A DNA stretch of 64,000 nt. It comes from Ralstonia mannitolilytica. Its GTDB lineage: Bacteria > Pseudomonadota > Gammaproteobacteria > Burkholderiales > Burkholderiaceae. How positions within the stretch are numbered: the stretch's first letter is position 1; each line of letters begins with the position of its first letter. The position numbers and the translations under genes were made by a program. A model generated the notes under the pieces. That model saw only the letters and a list, made by a program, of their open reading frames with translations. It was not told the origin of the DNA and ran no database searches. The stretch covers positions 1-64,000 of the forward strand of contig NZ_CAJPVG010000010.1 of the NCBI RefSeq assembly GCF_905397375.1. The letters are read 5' to 3'. Of the stretch, positions 47,087 through 54,930 are shown one piece after another.

Positions 47087-47452
47087 ATGGCACGTATCGC
47101 AGGGGTCAACATCCCCAACCACCAACATACCGTGATCGGCCTGACGGCTGTGTACGGTATCGGCCGCTCGCGCGCTCAGAAGATTTGCGAGGTGACCGGT
47201 GTCCCGACCGACAAGAAGGTCAAGGACCTGACGGACGCTGACCTGGAAAAGCTGCGTGACGAAGTCAACAAGTTCACCGTCGAAGGCGATCTGCGCCGTG
47301 AAACGACGATGAACATCAAGCGCCTGATGGATCTGGGCTGCTATCGTGGCGTGCGCCATCGCAAGGGCCTGCCGATGCGCGGTCAGCGTACCCGCACCAA
47401 TGCCCGTACCCGCAAGGGTCCGCGCAAGGCCGGCGTTGCGCTCAAGAAGTAA
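47087..47452 (+). CDS. rpsM: 30S ribosomal protein S13
   Basis: This 121-residue protein of the 30S head begins MARIAGVNIPNHQHT. The helix-two-turn-helix (G-I-G-R-S-R-A-Q-K-I-C near residue 25) and the basic tail (R-G-Q-R-T-R-T-N-A-R-T-R-K-G) are present. It opens the alpha-operon block rpsM-rpsK-rpsD-rpoA-rplQ. Confidence 0.98.
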   Translation: MARIAGVNIPNHQHTVIGLTAVYGIGRSRAQKICEVTGVPTDKKVKDLTDADLEKLRDEVNKFTVEGDLRRETTMNIKRLMDLGCYRGVRHRKGLPMRGQRTRTNARTRKGPRKAGVALKK

Positions 47453-47476
47453 TCCGTCGGGTAAAGGATAGGAACT

Positions 47477-47878
47477 ATGGCAAAAGCAGCGAATACCGCC
47501 GCCCAGCGCGCGCGCAAGAAGGTTCGCAAGAACGTCGCCGACGGCATCGCGCACGTTCACGCGTCGTTCAACAACACGATCATCACGATCACCGACCGTC
47601 AGGGCAATGCCCTGTCGTGGGCGACGTCGGGTGGCCAGGGCTTCAAGGGCTCGCGCAAGTCGACGCCGTTCGCCGCTCAGGTGGCTGCTGAGAGTGCTGG
47701 CCGCGTGGCGCAGGACCAAGGTATCAAGAACCTGGAAGTGCGCATCAAGGGCCCGGGCCCGGGTCGTGAATCGGCCGTGCGCGCACTGAACAACCTGGGT
47801 ATCAAGATTCAGGTGATCGAGGATGTGACGCCGGTGCCGCACAACGGCTGCCGTCCGCCGAAGCGCCGTCGCATCTAA
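47477..47878 (+). CDS. rpsK: 30S ribosomal protein S11
   Basis: This 133-residue platform protein has the signature H-A-S-F-N-N-T-I-I-T-I-T-D-R-Q-G near residues 30-45 and the C-terminal V-P-H-N-G-C-R-P-P-K-R-R. AAAGGATAGG precedes the ATG. Confidence 0.98.
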   Translation: MAKAANTAAQRARKKVRKNVADGIAHVHASFNNTIITITDRQGNALSWATSGGQGFKGSRKSTPFAAQVAAESAGRVAQDQGIKNLEVRIKGPGPGRESAVRALNNLGIKIQVIEDVTPVPHNGCRPPKRRRI

Positions 47879-47924
47879 GTGATTCGGCCGGCCGCGCCAG
47901 TTGCTGGCGAGGTCGGTCTGCGGG

Positions 47925-47933
47925 TGCTATACT
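47925..47933 (+). promoter_or_regulatory. Extended -10 element before rpsD
   Basis: TGCTATACT at 47925-47933 is an extended -10 (TGnTATACT); there is no clear -35. It lies in the 202-bp rpsK-rpsD gap, followed by a small CTTCC/GGAAG hairpin. It may be an internal promoter with a leader for rpsD-rpoA-rplQ. Confidence 0.4.
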
Positions 47934-48080
47934 TGCCCGCTTGCCTGTCTTCCGGATTGTTCTGGAAGGCGGGTTTCGTCTTTTCATAAGCCCACTGTTC
48001 GTCATGGCTCCGATTGGAGCCCGATGACGGACCGTCCGCAGAGTTTGTGCTGCGGATGACTGAAAACAAAGGAACGCAAC

Positions 48081-48704
48081 GTGGCACGCTATACCGGCCC
48101 CAAGGCGAAACTGTCTCGCCGCGAAGGTACTGATCTTTTCCTGAAGAGCGCACGTCGCTCGCTCGCCGACAAGTGCAAGCTGGACAGCAAGCCTGGTCAG
48201 CATGGCCGTACCTCGGGGGCGCGCACTTCCGACTACGGCAACCAACTGCGTGAAAAGCAGAAGGTCAAGCGCATCTACGGCGTGCTGGAGCGTCAATTCC
48301 GCCGCTACTTCGCCGAAGCCGACCGCCGCAAGGGCAACACGGGTGAAACCCTGCTGCAACTGCTGGAGTCGCGTCTGGACAACGTCGTCTACCGCATGGG
48401 CTTCGGCTCGACCCGCGCTGAAGCGCGCCAGCTGGTGTCGCACAAGGCGATCCTGGTCAACGGTCAGGCGCTGAACGTACCGTCGGCCCAGATCAAGTCG
48501 GGCGACGTGATCGCCGTTCGCGAAAAGTCGAAGAAGCAAGTGCGTATCGCTGAATCGCTGTCGCTGGCTGAGCAGACCGGTTTCCCGAGCTGGGTGACCG
48601 TCGATGCGAAGAAGATGGAAGGCATCTTCAAGCAAGTCCCGGATCGTGCAGATATCGCCGGCGACATCAACGAAAGCCTGATCGTCGAACTGTATTCGCG
48701 TTAA
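48081..48704 (+). CDS. rpsD: 30S ribosomal protein S4
   Basis: This 207-residue assembly protein starts MARYTGPKAKLSRREGTDLFL. The S4 RNA-binding domain is at about 97-160 (L-D-N-V-V-Y-R-M-G-F-G-S-T-R-A-E-A-R-Q-L). In E. coli S4 represses the alpha operon by binding its leader. AAAGGAACG precedes the start. Confidence 0.98.
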   Translation: MARYTGPKAKLSRREGTDLFLKSARRSLADKCKLDSKPGQHGRTSGARTSDYGNQLREKQKVKRIYGVLERQFRRYFAEADRRKGNTGETLLQLLESRLDNVVYRMGFGSTRAEARQLVSHKAILVNGQALNVPSAQIKSGDVIAVREKSKKQVRIAESLSLAEQTGFPSWVTVDAKKMEGIFKQVPDRADIAGDINESLIVELYSR

Positions 48705-48819
48705 TGACGACGCCCGTACCGGAAGGTGCGGGTTCGTGCGCCTTTTGGGGACGCTCATCGTCTACAACATTGTGGTCGTGTGCCGAAAGTCTTTAGGCGC
48801 CGCAGCAATCCGAATCGCT

Positions 48820-48846
48820 ACGTGCCGCAACGCGTTTGCGGCACGT
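48820..48846 (+). promoter_or_regulatory. Strong hairpin in the rpsD-rpoA gap
   Basis: ACGTGCCGCAA at 48820-48830 pairs perfectly with TTGCGGCACGT at 48836-48846 around CGCGT. It lies 98 bp before rpoA and has no T-tract. The 240-bp gap otherwise holds no gene. It may limit or process read-through into rpoA. Confidence 0.6.
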
Positions 48847-48944
48847 GCGTCTTCCGTCGCGGGGTTCGCGATGGAATCTTTCCAGTCCAATCCGTCAGCC
48901 TTATCGGTGTAACGAGCCGAGGGTATTGAAACAGGACAACCTAC

Positions 48945-49925
48945 ATGCAAACAGCACTCCTGAAGCCCAAAATTATTGCGGTTGAGCCGCTTGGCGATCA
49001 TCACGCGAAGGTCGTCATGGAACCGTTCGAGCGCGGCTATGGCCACACGCTCGGCAACGCGCTGCGCCGCGTGCTGCTGTCGTCGATGGTCGGCTATGCC
49101 CCGACCGAAGTCACGATCGCTGGGGTCGTCCACGAATATTCCACCATCGATGGCGTGCAGGAAGACGTCGTCAACCTGCTGCTGAACCTCAAGGGCGTGG
49201 TGTTCAAGCTGCACAACCGTGATGAAGTCACGGTGTCGCTGCGCAAGGAAGGCGAGGGTGTGGTGACGGCCGCCGATATCGAGCTGCCGCACGACGTCGA
49301 GATCATCAACCCGGGCCACGTGATCGCCAACCTGTCGGCTGGCGGCAAGCTGGATCTGCAGTTGAAGGTCGAGCAGGGCCGCGGCTATGTGCCGGGCAAC
49401 GTGCGCAAGTTCGGCGACGAGTCGAGCAAGGTCATCGGCCGCATCGTGCTGGACGCCTCGTTCGCACCGGTGCGCCGCGTGTCGTACGCGGTGGAGTCTG
49501 CCCGTGTGGAGCAGCGTACCGACCTCGACAAGCTGGTCATGAACATCGAGACCAACGGCGTGATCTCGCCGGAGGAAGCGATTCGCCAGTCGGCTCGCAT
49601 TCTGGTGGATCAACTCTCGGTGTTCGCTGCCCTGGAAGGCACCGAAAGCGCCGCTGAGGCCGCCGCTGCCCGCGCTCCGCAGATCGACCCGATCCTGCTG
49701 CGCCCGGTTGACGACCTCGAGCTCACGGTGCGTTCGGCCAACTGCCTGAAGGCCGAAAACATCTACTATATCGGCGACCTGATCCAGCGTACCGAGAACG
49801 AGCTGCTCAAGACCCCGAACCTGGGTCGCAAGTCGCTCAACGAGATCAAGGAAGTCCTCGCTTCGCGTGGCCTGACGCTCGGCATGAAGCTCGAGAACTG
49901 GCCGCCCGCAGGTCTCGAGAAGTAA
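48945..49925 (+). CDS. rpoA: DNA-directed RNA polymerase subunit alpha
   Basis: This 326-residue subunit nucleates polymerase assembly. The N-terminal domain contains [18 protein letters not shown] near residues 27-44. A linker near 235 is followed by the C-terminal domain (about 250-326) with R-S-A-N-C-L-K-A and L-G-R-K-S-L-N-E, which binds UP elements and activators. Confidence 0.99.
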
Positions 49926-49936
49926 ATTGCAGTTGT

Positions 49937-49964
49937 CGGCCGGTGCCTGTGCATCGGCCGTTTT
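49937..49964 (+). terminator. Terminator-like hairpin between rpoA and rplQ
   Basis: CGGCCGGTGC at 49937-49946 pairs with GCATCGGCCG at 49951-49960 (one G-T pair) around CTGT, followed by TTTT. It starts 12 bp after rpoA and probably attenuates transcription into rplQ. Confidence 0.6.
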
Positions 49965-50063
49965 CCCGTCGCTGCGGTCTGAGCGGCATAGTCAAGGCTA
50001 CCGGCCCGCGCCTCGTCAGGGGCGATAGAAGAGCTGGTCAAACACTCTTAAGAAGGAATCATC

Positions 50064-50462
50064 ATGCGTCACCGTCATGGTCTGCGGAAACTGAACCGCA
50101 CCTCGTCGCACCGTCTCGCGATGCTGCGTAACATGTCCAACTCGCTGTTCCAGCACGAGCTGATCAAGACCACCCTGCCGAAGGCCAAGGAGTTGCGCAA
50201 GGTTGTCGAGCCGCTCATCACGTTGGCCAAGAAGGACACCGTTGCAAACCGCCGCCTGGCATTTGCCCGTCTGCGCGACCGCGATATGGTCACCAAGCTG
50301 TTCACGGAACTGGGCCCGCGCTACGCGACCCGTCCGGGCGGCTACACCCGCATCCTGAAGTTCGGCTTCCGCCAGGGCGACAACGCGCCGATGGCGCTGG
50401 TCGAGCTGGTCGATCGCCCGGAAGTTGCCGAGGCTGTGGAAGCCGAAGCGGCTGCTGAGTAA
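50064..50462 (+). CDS. rplQ: 50S ribosomal protein L17
   Basis: This 132-residue protein starts MRHRHGLRKLNRTSSHR. The family core (L-I-K-T-T-L-P-K-A-K-E-L-R near residues 33-45) is present, with an acidic Ala/Glu tail. AAGAAGGAA precedes the ATG. It is the last gene of the ribosomal supercluster. Confidence 0.98.
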   Translation: MRHRHGLRKLNRTSSHRLAMLRNMSNSLFQHELIKTTLPKAKELRKVVEPLITLAKKDTVANRRLAFARLRDRDMVTKLFTELGPRYATRPGGYTRILKFGFRQGDNAPMALVELVDRPEVAEAVEAEAAAE

Positions 50463-50544
50463 GGTCAGCCGAAGTTCGTCGCTGCGACATGGCGTCGCGG
50501 CGGGGGCTATGAAAAATGCGTGCCTCGGCGCGCATTACAATGAA

Positions 50545-50570
50545 GCCAGGACTTACGTCCTGGCTTTTTT
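50545..50570 (+). terminator. Terminator of the ribosomal supercluster
   Basis: GCCAGGAC at 50545-50552 pairs with GTCCTGGC at 50557-50564 around TTAC, followed by TTTTTT at 50565-50570. A textbook intrinsic terminator 83 bp after rplQ. Confidence 0.93.
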
Positions 50571-50619
50571 GTTGCCTGCCGCAACCGACATGTCGCCCCA
50601 TGGCGCTGATGGAGGCTCT

Positions 50620-50961
50620 ATGCCCGCTGGAACCGATGTACTGCTTGTGCTGACCAACCTGCCGAATGTGGATAGCGCGGATCGTGTTACGCGGGCCGTG
50701 TTGGAATCCCGCATGGCCGCTTGCGTCAACCGGTTGCCGGCGTGCATGTCGTCGTACTGGTGGAACGGCGCGATCGAGCAGGCGACCGAGATCCCGCTTC
50801 TGATCAAGACGACGCAGGCGGTGTACCCGGCGCTGGAAGCCGTGTTGCGCCAGGCGCATCCCTACGAGGTGCCGGAACTCATCGCCGTGCCGGTGACGGC
50901 GGGCTTGCCGGCGTATCTTGCGTGGGTAGCTGAAGAAGCTTCGCCGCCGCCCTCTGTCTGA
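50620..50961 (+). CDS. cutA: Divalent-cation tolerance protein CutA
   Basis: This 113-residue trimeric PII-like protein has the family segments L-T-N-L-P-N at the N-terminus, A-C-V-N-R-L near residue 35 and E-V-P-E-L-I near residue 86. The ATG at 50620 is preferred because GGAGG lies 4 nt upstream and gives the usual length. It precedes dsbD by 18 bp; the cutA-dsbD pair is conserved in many proteobacteria (cutA2 is another name for dsbD). Confidence 0.93.
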   Translation: MPAGTDVLLVLTNLPNVDSADRVTRAVLESRMAACVNRLPACMSSYWWNGAIEQATEIPLLIKTTQAVYPALEAVLRQAHPYEVPELIAVPVTAGLPAYLAWVAEEASPPPSV

Positions 50962-50979
50962 CGTCTGATTGTTGTTGAT

Positions 50980-52809
50980 ATGACCTTGTCTTCGTTCCTG
51001 TCCGCGCGGCGCATGCTGCAATGGCTCGTGCTGCTCGTCTTGGTGGCGCTTTTGCGGGTTCCCGCGCATGCCGCTGACGACTTCTTGCCGCCGGAGCAGG
51101 CTTTCCGTTTTTCGGCGACGCAGGTGGACGGGCAGACCGTCGAGGTCCGCTTCGGCATTGCCGATGGCTATTACATGTATCGCGAGCGCTTTGCCGTGGG
51201 CGCCGAACCGGCCACCGTCAGGCTGGCCCCGCTCGACATGCCGCCCGGCAAGGTCAAATTTGACGAGACCTTCAACAAGGACGTCGAGACGTATCGCCAT
51301 GAGGTTGCCTTCCGCGTGAAGGCACTGAATGCAGACTCGCCGTTCACGCTGATCGTGACCTCCCAGGGCTGCGCGGACCAAGGTCTATGCTACCCGCCGA
51401 TGAAGAGCCGGTTCCAGGTGCGTCCGTCGCCTGCCTCGGCCGTACCCATGGCGCCGACTGCCACGGCGGCAGACAGCACCGAACCGGAGGGCAAGCAAGG
51501 ACGCATTGCCAGCACACTGGACAGCGGCAACCTCGGCGCGATCGCTGCGCTGTTCTTTGGTTTGGGCTTGCTGCTGACCTTTACGCCGTGTGTGCTGCCG
51601 ATGCTGCCGATCGTGTCGGCCATCGTTGTGGGGGAGCACGCCACGCGTATGCGCGCGGCACTGGTGTCGGTGGCGTACGTGCTCGGCATGGCCGTTGTTT
51701 ATACGGCGCTGGGCGTGGCTGCCGGGCTGGCAGGCCAGGGGCTGCAGGCAGCGTTGCAGAATGCCTGGGTGCTGGGTGCCTTTGCGCTGCTGATCGCGTT
51801 GCTGTCGTTGTCGATGTTCGGCTTGTACGAACTGCAGCTGCCGGCGGCGTGGCATCACCACCTGACGCAGGCGTCCAACAAGCTGAGCGGCGGCCAGGTG
51901 GTGGGAGCGGCCGTCATGGGCGCGCTGTCTGCCTTGATTGTGTCCCCTTGCGTCACCGCGCCCTTGGCGGGAGCGCTCGTGTACATCTCGCAAACGGGCA
52001 ACGCGGCCGTGGGCGGTATGGCGCTGTTCGCGCTGTCTATCGGGATGGGGATTCCGCTGATTCTCGTCGGTGTGGGCGCTGGCAATCTGCTGCCGCGTTC
52101 GGGGCGTTGGCTGGTCGTCACCAAGGCGGTCTTCGGCTTCATCCTGCTGGCGGTGGCCTGGTACATCGTGCAGCCGGTCGTGCCTGCGTGGATGGCGATG
52201 GTCGGCTGGGGTACGCTGCTGATCGGCGCGTCCGTGTTTCTGCGGACGTTCGATTCGCTGCCCGACGGCGCCGGCAACCTGCAACGCCTGGGCAAGGTGA
52301 TCGGCATGGTGCTGGCGCTGGCCGGCGTGGCACAGCTGTTGGGCGTGGCCGCAGGCGGGCGCGATCCGCTGCAGCCGTTGGCGGGCGTGCTGCGCACCTC
52401 GGCGATGACGAACGCACCGGCGTTGACCTTCAAGCGCGTGAAGAGCGTGACCGAGCTCGATGCCGAAGTGCGCAACGCCAGTGCAGCCGGCAAACCTGTG
52501 ATGCTCGACTTCTACGCCGACTGGTGCGTGAGTTGCAAGGAGATGGAGCACCTGACGTTCACCGATGCGCGGGTGCGCGCGGCGCTCGCCGAGGTGGTGT
52601 TGCTGCAGGCGGACGTCACGGCCAACACTGCAGATGACCAAGCACTGCTCAAGCGCTTTGGCCTGTTCGGCCCGCCGGGGACCGTCTTCTTTGATGTGCG
52701 CGGCAGCGAGGTACAAGCCCGGGTGATCGGCTTTCAGCGTGCCGACACGTTCCTCGCCAGCCTGCGCCGCGCACTCGGCACGGCACAGGCGGCGAAACCT
52801 TCCACCTGA
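50980..52809 (+). CDS. dsbD: Thiol:disulfide interchange protein DsbD
   Basis: This 609-residue inner-membrane protein moves electrons from cytoplasmic thioredoxin to periplasmic DsbC, CcmG-type and other acceptors. A signal peptide (to about residue 31) is followed by the periplasmic alpha domain with Cys131 and Cys137. The eight-helix membrane domain has T-P-C-V-L-P and S-P-C-V-T-A, each with a redox cysteine. The C-terminal thioredoxin domain carries W-C-V-S-C. All six catalytic cysteines are therefore present. It supports the cytochrome c genes further on. Confidence 0.96.
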   Translation: MTLSSFLSARRMLQWLVLLVLVALLRVPAHAADDFLPPEQAFRFSATQVDGQTVEVRFGIADGYYMYRERFAVGAEPATVRLAPLDMPPGKVKFDETFNKDVETYRHEVAFRVKALNADSPFTLIVTSQGCADQGLCYPPMKSRFQVRPSPASAVPMAPTATAADSTEPEGKQGRIASTLDSGNLGAIAALFFGLGLLLTFTPCVLPMLPIVSAIVVGEHATRMRAALVSVAYVLGMAVVYTALGVAAGLAGQGLQAALQNAWVLGAFALLIALLSLSMFGLYELQLPAAWHHHLTQASNKLSGGQVVGAAVMGALSALIVSPCVTAPLAGALVYISQTGNAAVGGMALFALSIGMGIPLILVGVGAGNLLPRSGRWLVVTKAVFGFILLAVAWYIVQPVVPAWMAMVGWGTLLIGASVFLRTFDSLPDGAGNLQRLGKVIGMVLALAGVAQLLGVAAGGRDPLQPLAGVLRTSAMTNAPALTFKRVKSVTELDAEVRNASAAGKPVMLDFYADWCVSCKEMEHLTFTDARVRAALAEVVLLQADVTANTADDQALLKRFGLFGPPGTVFFDVRGSEVQARVIGFQRADTFLASLRRALGTAQAAKPST

Positions 52810-52812
52810 TCA

Positions 52813-53808
52813 TCAGGCCCGCAGCAGACGGGCGGCGTCCAGTGCGAAGTACGTCAGGATGCCGTTTGCGCCGGCACGCTTGAACGCCAGCAGTGATTCC
52901 AGCACGACCTTGTCGTGATCCAGCCAGCCGTTCTGCGCGGCGGCTTTCAGCATCGCGTATTCCCCGCTGACCTGGTACACGTACGTCGGGAAGCGGAATT
53001 CGTCCTTCACGCGGCGCACGATGTCGAGATACGGCATGCCGGGCTTGACCATTACCATATCGGCGCCCTCGGCGATGTCGAGCGCCACTTCGCGCAGCGC
53101 CTCGTCCGAATTGGCCGGATCCATCTGGTAGGTCATCTTGTTGCCCTTGCCCAGGTTCGCGGCCGAACCCACGGCATCCCGGAACGGGCCGTAGAACGCC
53201 GATGCGTACTTGGCGGCGTACGCCATGATGCGCGTGTAGATGTGGTTGTCGTGCTCCAGCGCCAGGCGGATCGCACCGATGCGGCCGTCCATCATGTCTG
53301 ACGGAGCGACGATGTCCACGCCGGCTTCAGCCTGCACCAGCGCCTGGCGCGTGAGGATTTCCACCGTCTCTTCGTTGAGCACGTAGCCGTTGTCATCGAG
53401 CACGCCGTCCTGGCCGTGGCTCGTGTACGGGTCGAGCGCCACGTCGGTCAGGATGCCTAGCTCGGGAAAGCGCGCCTTGAGCGCCTTCACGGCGCGCGGG
53501 ATCAGGCCGTCTGCGTTGGTCGCCTCGATACCGTCCGGCGTCTTGAGCGACGGTTCGATGACCGGGAACAGCGCGAGCACCGGAATGCCCAGTTGCACGC
53601 ACTGCTCGGCGACGCCCATCAGCACATCGATCGACACCCGCTCGACGCCCGGCATGGACGGCACGGCCTGGCGTACGTTGCTGCCTTCAAGGATGAACAC
53701 AGGGTAGATCAGATCGTCGGGTGTGAGGCGCGACTCGCGCATCATGCGGCGGGAGAAATCGTCGCGGCGCATGCGGCGCGGACGATGGTCGGGGAAGCTC
53801 GAAATCAT
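52813..53808 (-). CDS. hemB: Delta-aminolevulinic acid dehydratase (porphobilinogen synthase)
   Basis: This 332-residue cytoplasmic enzyme joins two 5-aminolevulinate molecules into porphobilinogen for heme synthesis. The Schiff-base lysine lies in V-K-P-G-M-P-Y-L-D. The metal loop reads D-V-A-L-D-P-Y-T-S-H-G, with Asp/Ala instead of the zinc cysteines, so it is the magnesium-type enzyme. I start at 53808 (MISSFPDHRPRRMRRD). An in-frame ATG at 53859 has a GAGGG close by and would add 17 residues. It converges with dsbD with a 3-bp gap. Confidence 0.94.
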   Translation of the reverse strand: MISSFPDHRPRRMRRDDFSRRMMRESRLTPDDLIYPVFILEGSNVRQAVPSMPGVERVSIDVLMGVAEQCVQLGIPVLALFPVIEPSLKTPDGIEATNADGLIPRAVKALKARFPELGILTDVALDPYTSHGQDGVLDDNGYVLNEETVEILTRQALVQAEAGVDIVAPSDMMDGRIGAIRLALEHDNHIYTRIMAYAAKYASAFYGPFRDAVGSAANLGKGNKMTYQMDPANSDEALREVALDIAEGADMVMVKPGMPYLDIVRRVKDEFRFPTYVYQVSGEYAMLKAAAQNGWLDHDKVVLESLLAFKRAGANGILTYFALDAARLLRA

Positions 53809-53890
53809 GTCAGCAGACTCTAAGAACACACTGTGAACTTTGAAAACTTTCTTGGCCATTATCCCTCTTACGCACGGACAATGCGCCAGC

Positions 53891-53954
53891 GACGCTGATG
53901 CAGCGTCCCCCGCGGCTCCTCCCTGACGCGGGTTCCCATCGATGGCTCGATGGG
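53891..53954. other. Two dyads between hemB and engB
   Basis: GACGCTG at 53891-53897 pairs with CAGCGTC at 53901-53907. CCCATCGA at 53935-53942 pairs with TCGATGGG at 53947-53954. Both are perfect, without a T-tract on the minus strand. The second lies 4 bp beyond the engB stop and may be a 3' stem of its mRNA. Confidence 0.45.
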
Positions 53955-53958
53955 GTCG

Positions 53959-54660
53959 TTATCCCCGTTGCGCGTCTGGCGACGGGGTTTTTTTTGCCTT
54001 CGTGGCCGGCGGCACGGGCTCGGAGGCTTCGGGCAGGCACAGCCAGCCTGCGACAATTCGCTGCGCTTCTTCGATACCGCGGCGCTTCAGGCTCGAGAAC
54101 AGCTGCACCGTCAGCGATACATCGCCGTCGGTCTGCGCCTGATAATCCTTCAGTACCTTGCGCGCCCCCATCAGCGAGCGTGAGGCATCGTTGTTGGTCA
54201 GCTTGTCCGCCTTGGTGAGCAGCACGTGGATCGGCTTGCCCGTCGGCAGGAACCACTCGACCATCTGGCAATCGAGGTCGGTGAAGGGCCGGCGTGCGTC
54301 CATCATGATGACCAGGCCGGCAAGTTGCGGGCGGGTCTGGACGTAGTCGCCGAGCAGGTGTTCCCAGTGCGACTTCGCTTCGCCCGGCACCTCGGCATAA
54401 CCATAGCCCGGCAGGTCGACGAGGAAGCCGAGCGGGTCTTCCGCCTTGGCCGGCATGACCGAGAAATAATTGATGTGCTGCGTGCGGCCGGGCGTCTTGC
54501 TCGAGAACGCCAGCCGCTTCTGGTTGCACAGGATGTTGATCGCGGTGGACTTGCCCGCGTTCGAGCGGCCCGCAAACGCCACCTCCGGCACGGCCGTTGG
54601 CGGAAGATCGCGCAGATGATTGACGGTGGTAAAGAAACGGGCTTGATGGAGGAGCGACAT
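53959..54660 (-). CDS. engB: Ribosome biogenesis GTP-binding protein EngB (YihA/YsxC)
   Basis: This 233-residue essential GTPase acts in 50S assembly. Motifs: G1 G-R-S-N-A-G-K-S near residue 34, G3 D-L-P-G-Y-G-Y-A near 85 and G4 T-K-A-D-K near 152. The start at 54660 (MSLLHQARFFTT) is the family N-terminus; an upstream in-frame ATG would extend into the shared promoter. The C-terminal Lys/Ala/Pro tail is variable. It is divergent from the cytochrome c4 gene. Confidence 0.95.
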   Translation of the reverse strand: MSLLHQARFFTTVNHLRDLPPTAVPEVAFAGRSNAGKSTAINILCNQKRLAFSSKTPGRTQHINYFSVMPAKAEDPLGFLVDLPGYGYAEVPGEAKSHWEHLLGDYVQTRPQLAGLVIMMDARRPFTDLDCQMVEWFLPTGKPIHVLLTKADKLTNNDASRSLMGARKVLKDYQAQTDGDVSLTVQLFSSLKRRGIEEAQRIVAGWLCLPEASEPVPPATKAKKTPSPDAQRG

Positions 54661-54734
54661 GCGCGGCGAACCTTGTAGACTGCGGTGTTGAAACTGCGTA
54701 GATGCTGCGCCGCTAGGTCGCATTGCAGAAGGGT

Positions 54735-54746
54735 TATTGTACAATA
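54735..54746. promoter_or_regulatory. Symmetric -10 palindrome between engB and cytochrome c4
   Basis: TATTGTACAATA at 54735-54746 is a perfect 12-bp palindrome that gives a TACAAT -10-like box on each strand. It is centrally placed between divergent genes, 75 bp from the engB start. No convincing -35 is seen on either side. Confidence 0.4.
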
Positions 54747-54767
54747 CGCCGGTTTACGGACGTCCCC

Positions 54768-54830
54768 GCCAGATCCGTCGCAGGACCGCCCCGAGGCCCG
54801 GGCCGGTCCGTTTTCATGTACCGATCTGGC
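54768..54830 (+). promoter_or_regulatory. Nested stem in the cytochrome c4 leader
   Basis: GCCAGATC at 54768-54775 pairs with GATCTGGC at 54823-54830. Inside, GGACCG at 54783-54788 pairs with CGGTCC at 54804-54809, followed by GTTTT. The two stems form a long leader hairpin ahead of the short frame at 54845. Confidence 0.5.
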
Positions 54831-54844
54831 AAGAGGAGAAGGGG

Positions 54845-54886
54845 ATGCCGCGCGCCGCAGGGTCGGGCCGAAGTGTGTGGCATTAG
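54845..54886 (+). CDS. Possible 13-codon leader peptide
   Basis: An ATG at 54845 opens a 13-codon frame (M-P-R-A-A-G-S-G-R-S-V-W-H, stop TAG at 54884). A very strong Shine-Dalgarno, AAGAGGAG at 54831-54838, precedes it with 6-nt spacing. It sits between the nested stem and the cytochrome c4 start. The excellent ribosome binding site makes translation plausible; a regulatory role is a guess. Confidence 0.35.
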   Translation: MPRAAGSGRSVWH

Positions 54887-54930
54887 GCGGCGCACGCAGC
54901 ATTCGAAAACAATCTAAACAAGGTGTGCGA

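Noticed and set aside
48726..48929. A 67-codon frame between rpsD and rpoA
   Set aside because: It overlaps the 11-bp hairpin, has no good ribosome binding site and no similarity that I recognise. It is better explained as leader.
53963..53995. Plus-strand hairpin CCCCGT/ACGGGG followed by eight T
   Set aside because: It looks like a terminator but lies inside the engB coding end, where the T-run is simply the complement of lysine codons. No plus-strand gene ends there.
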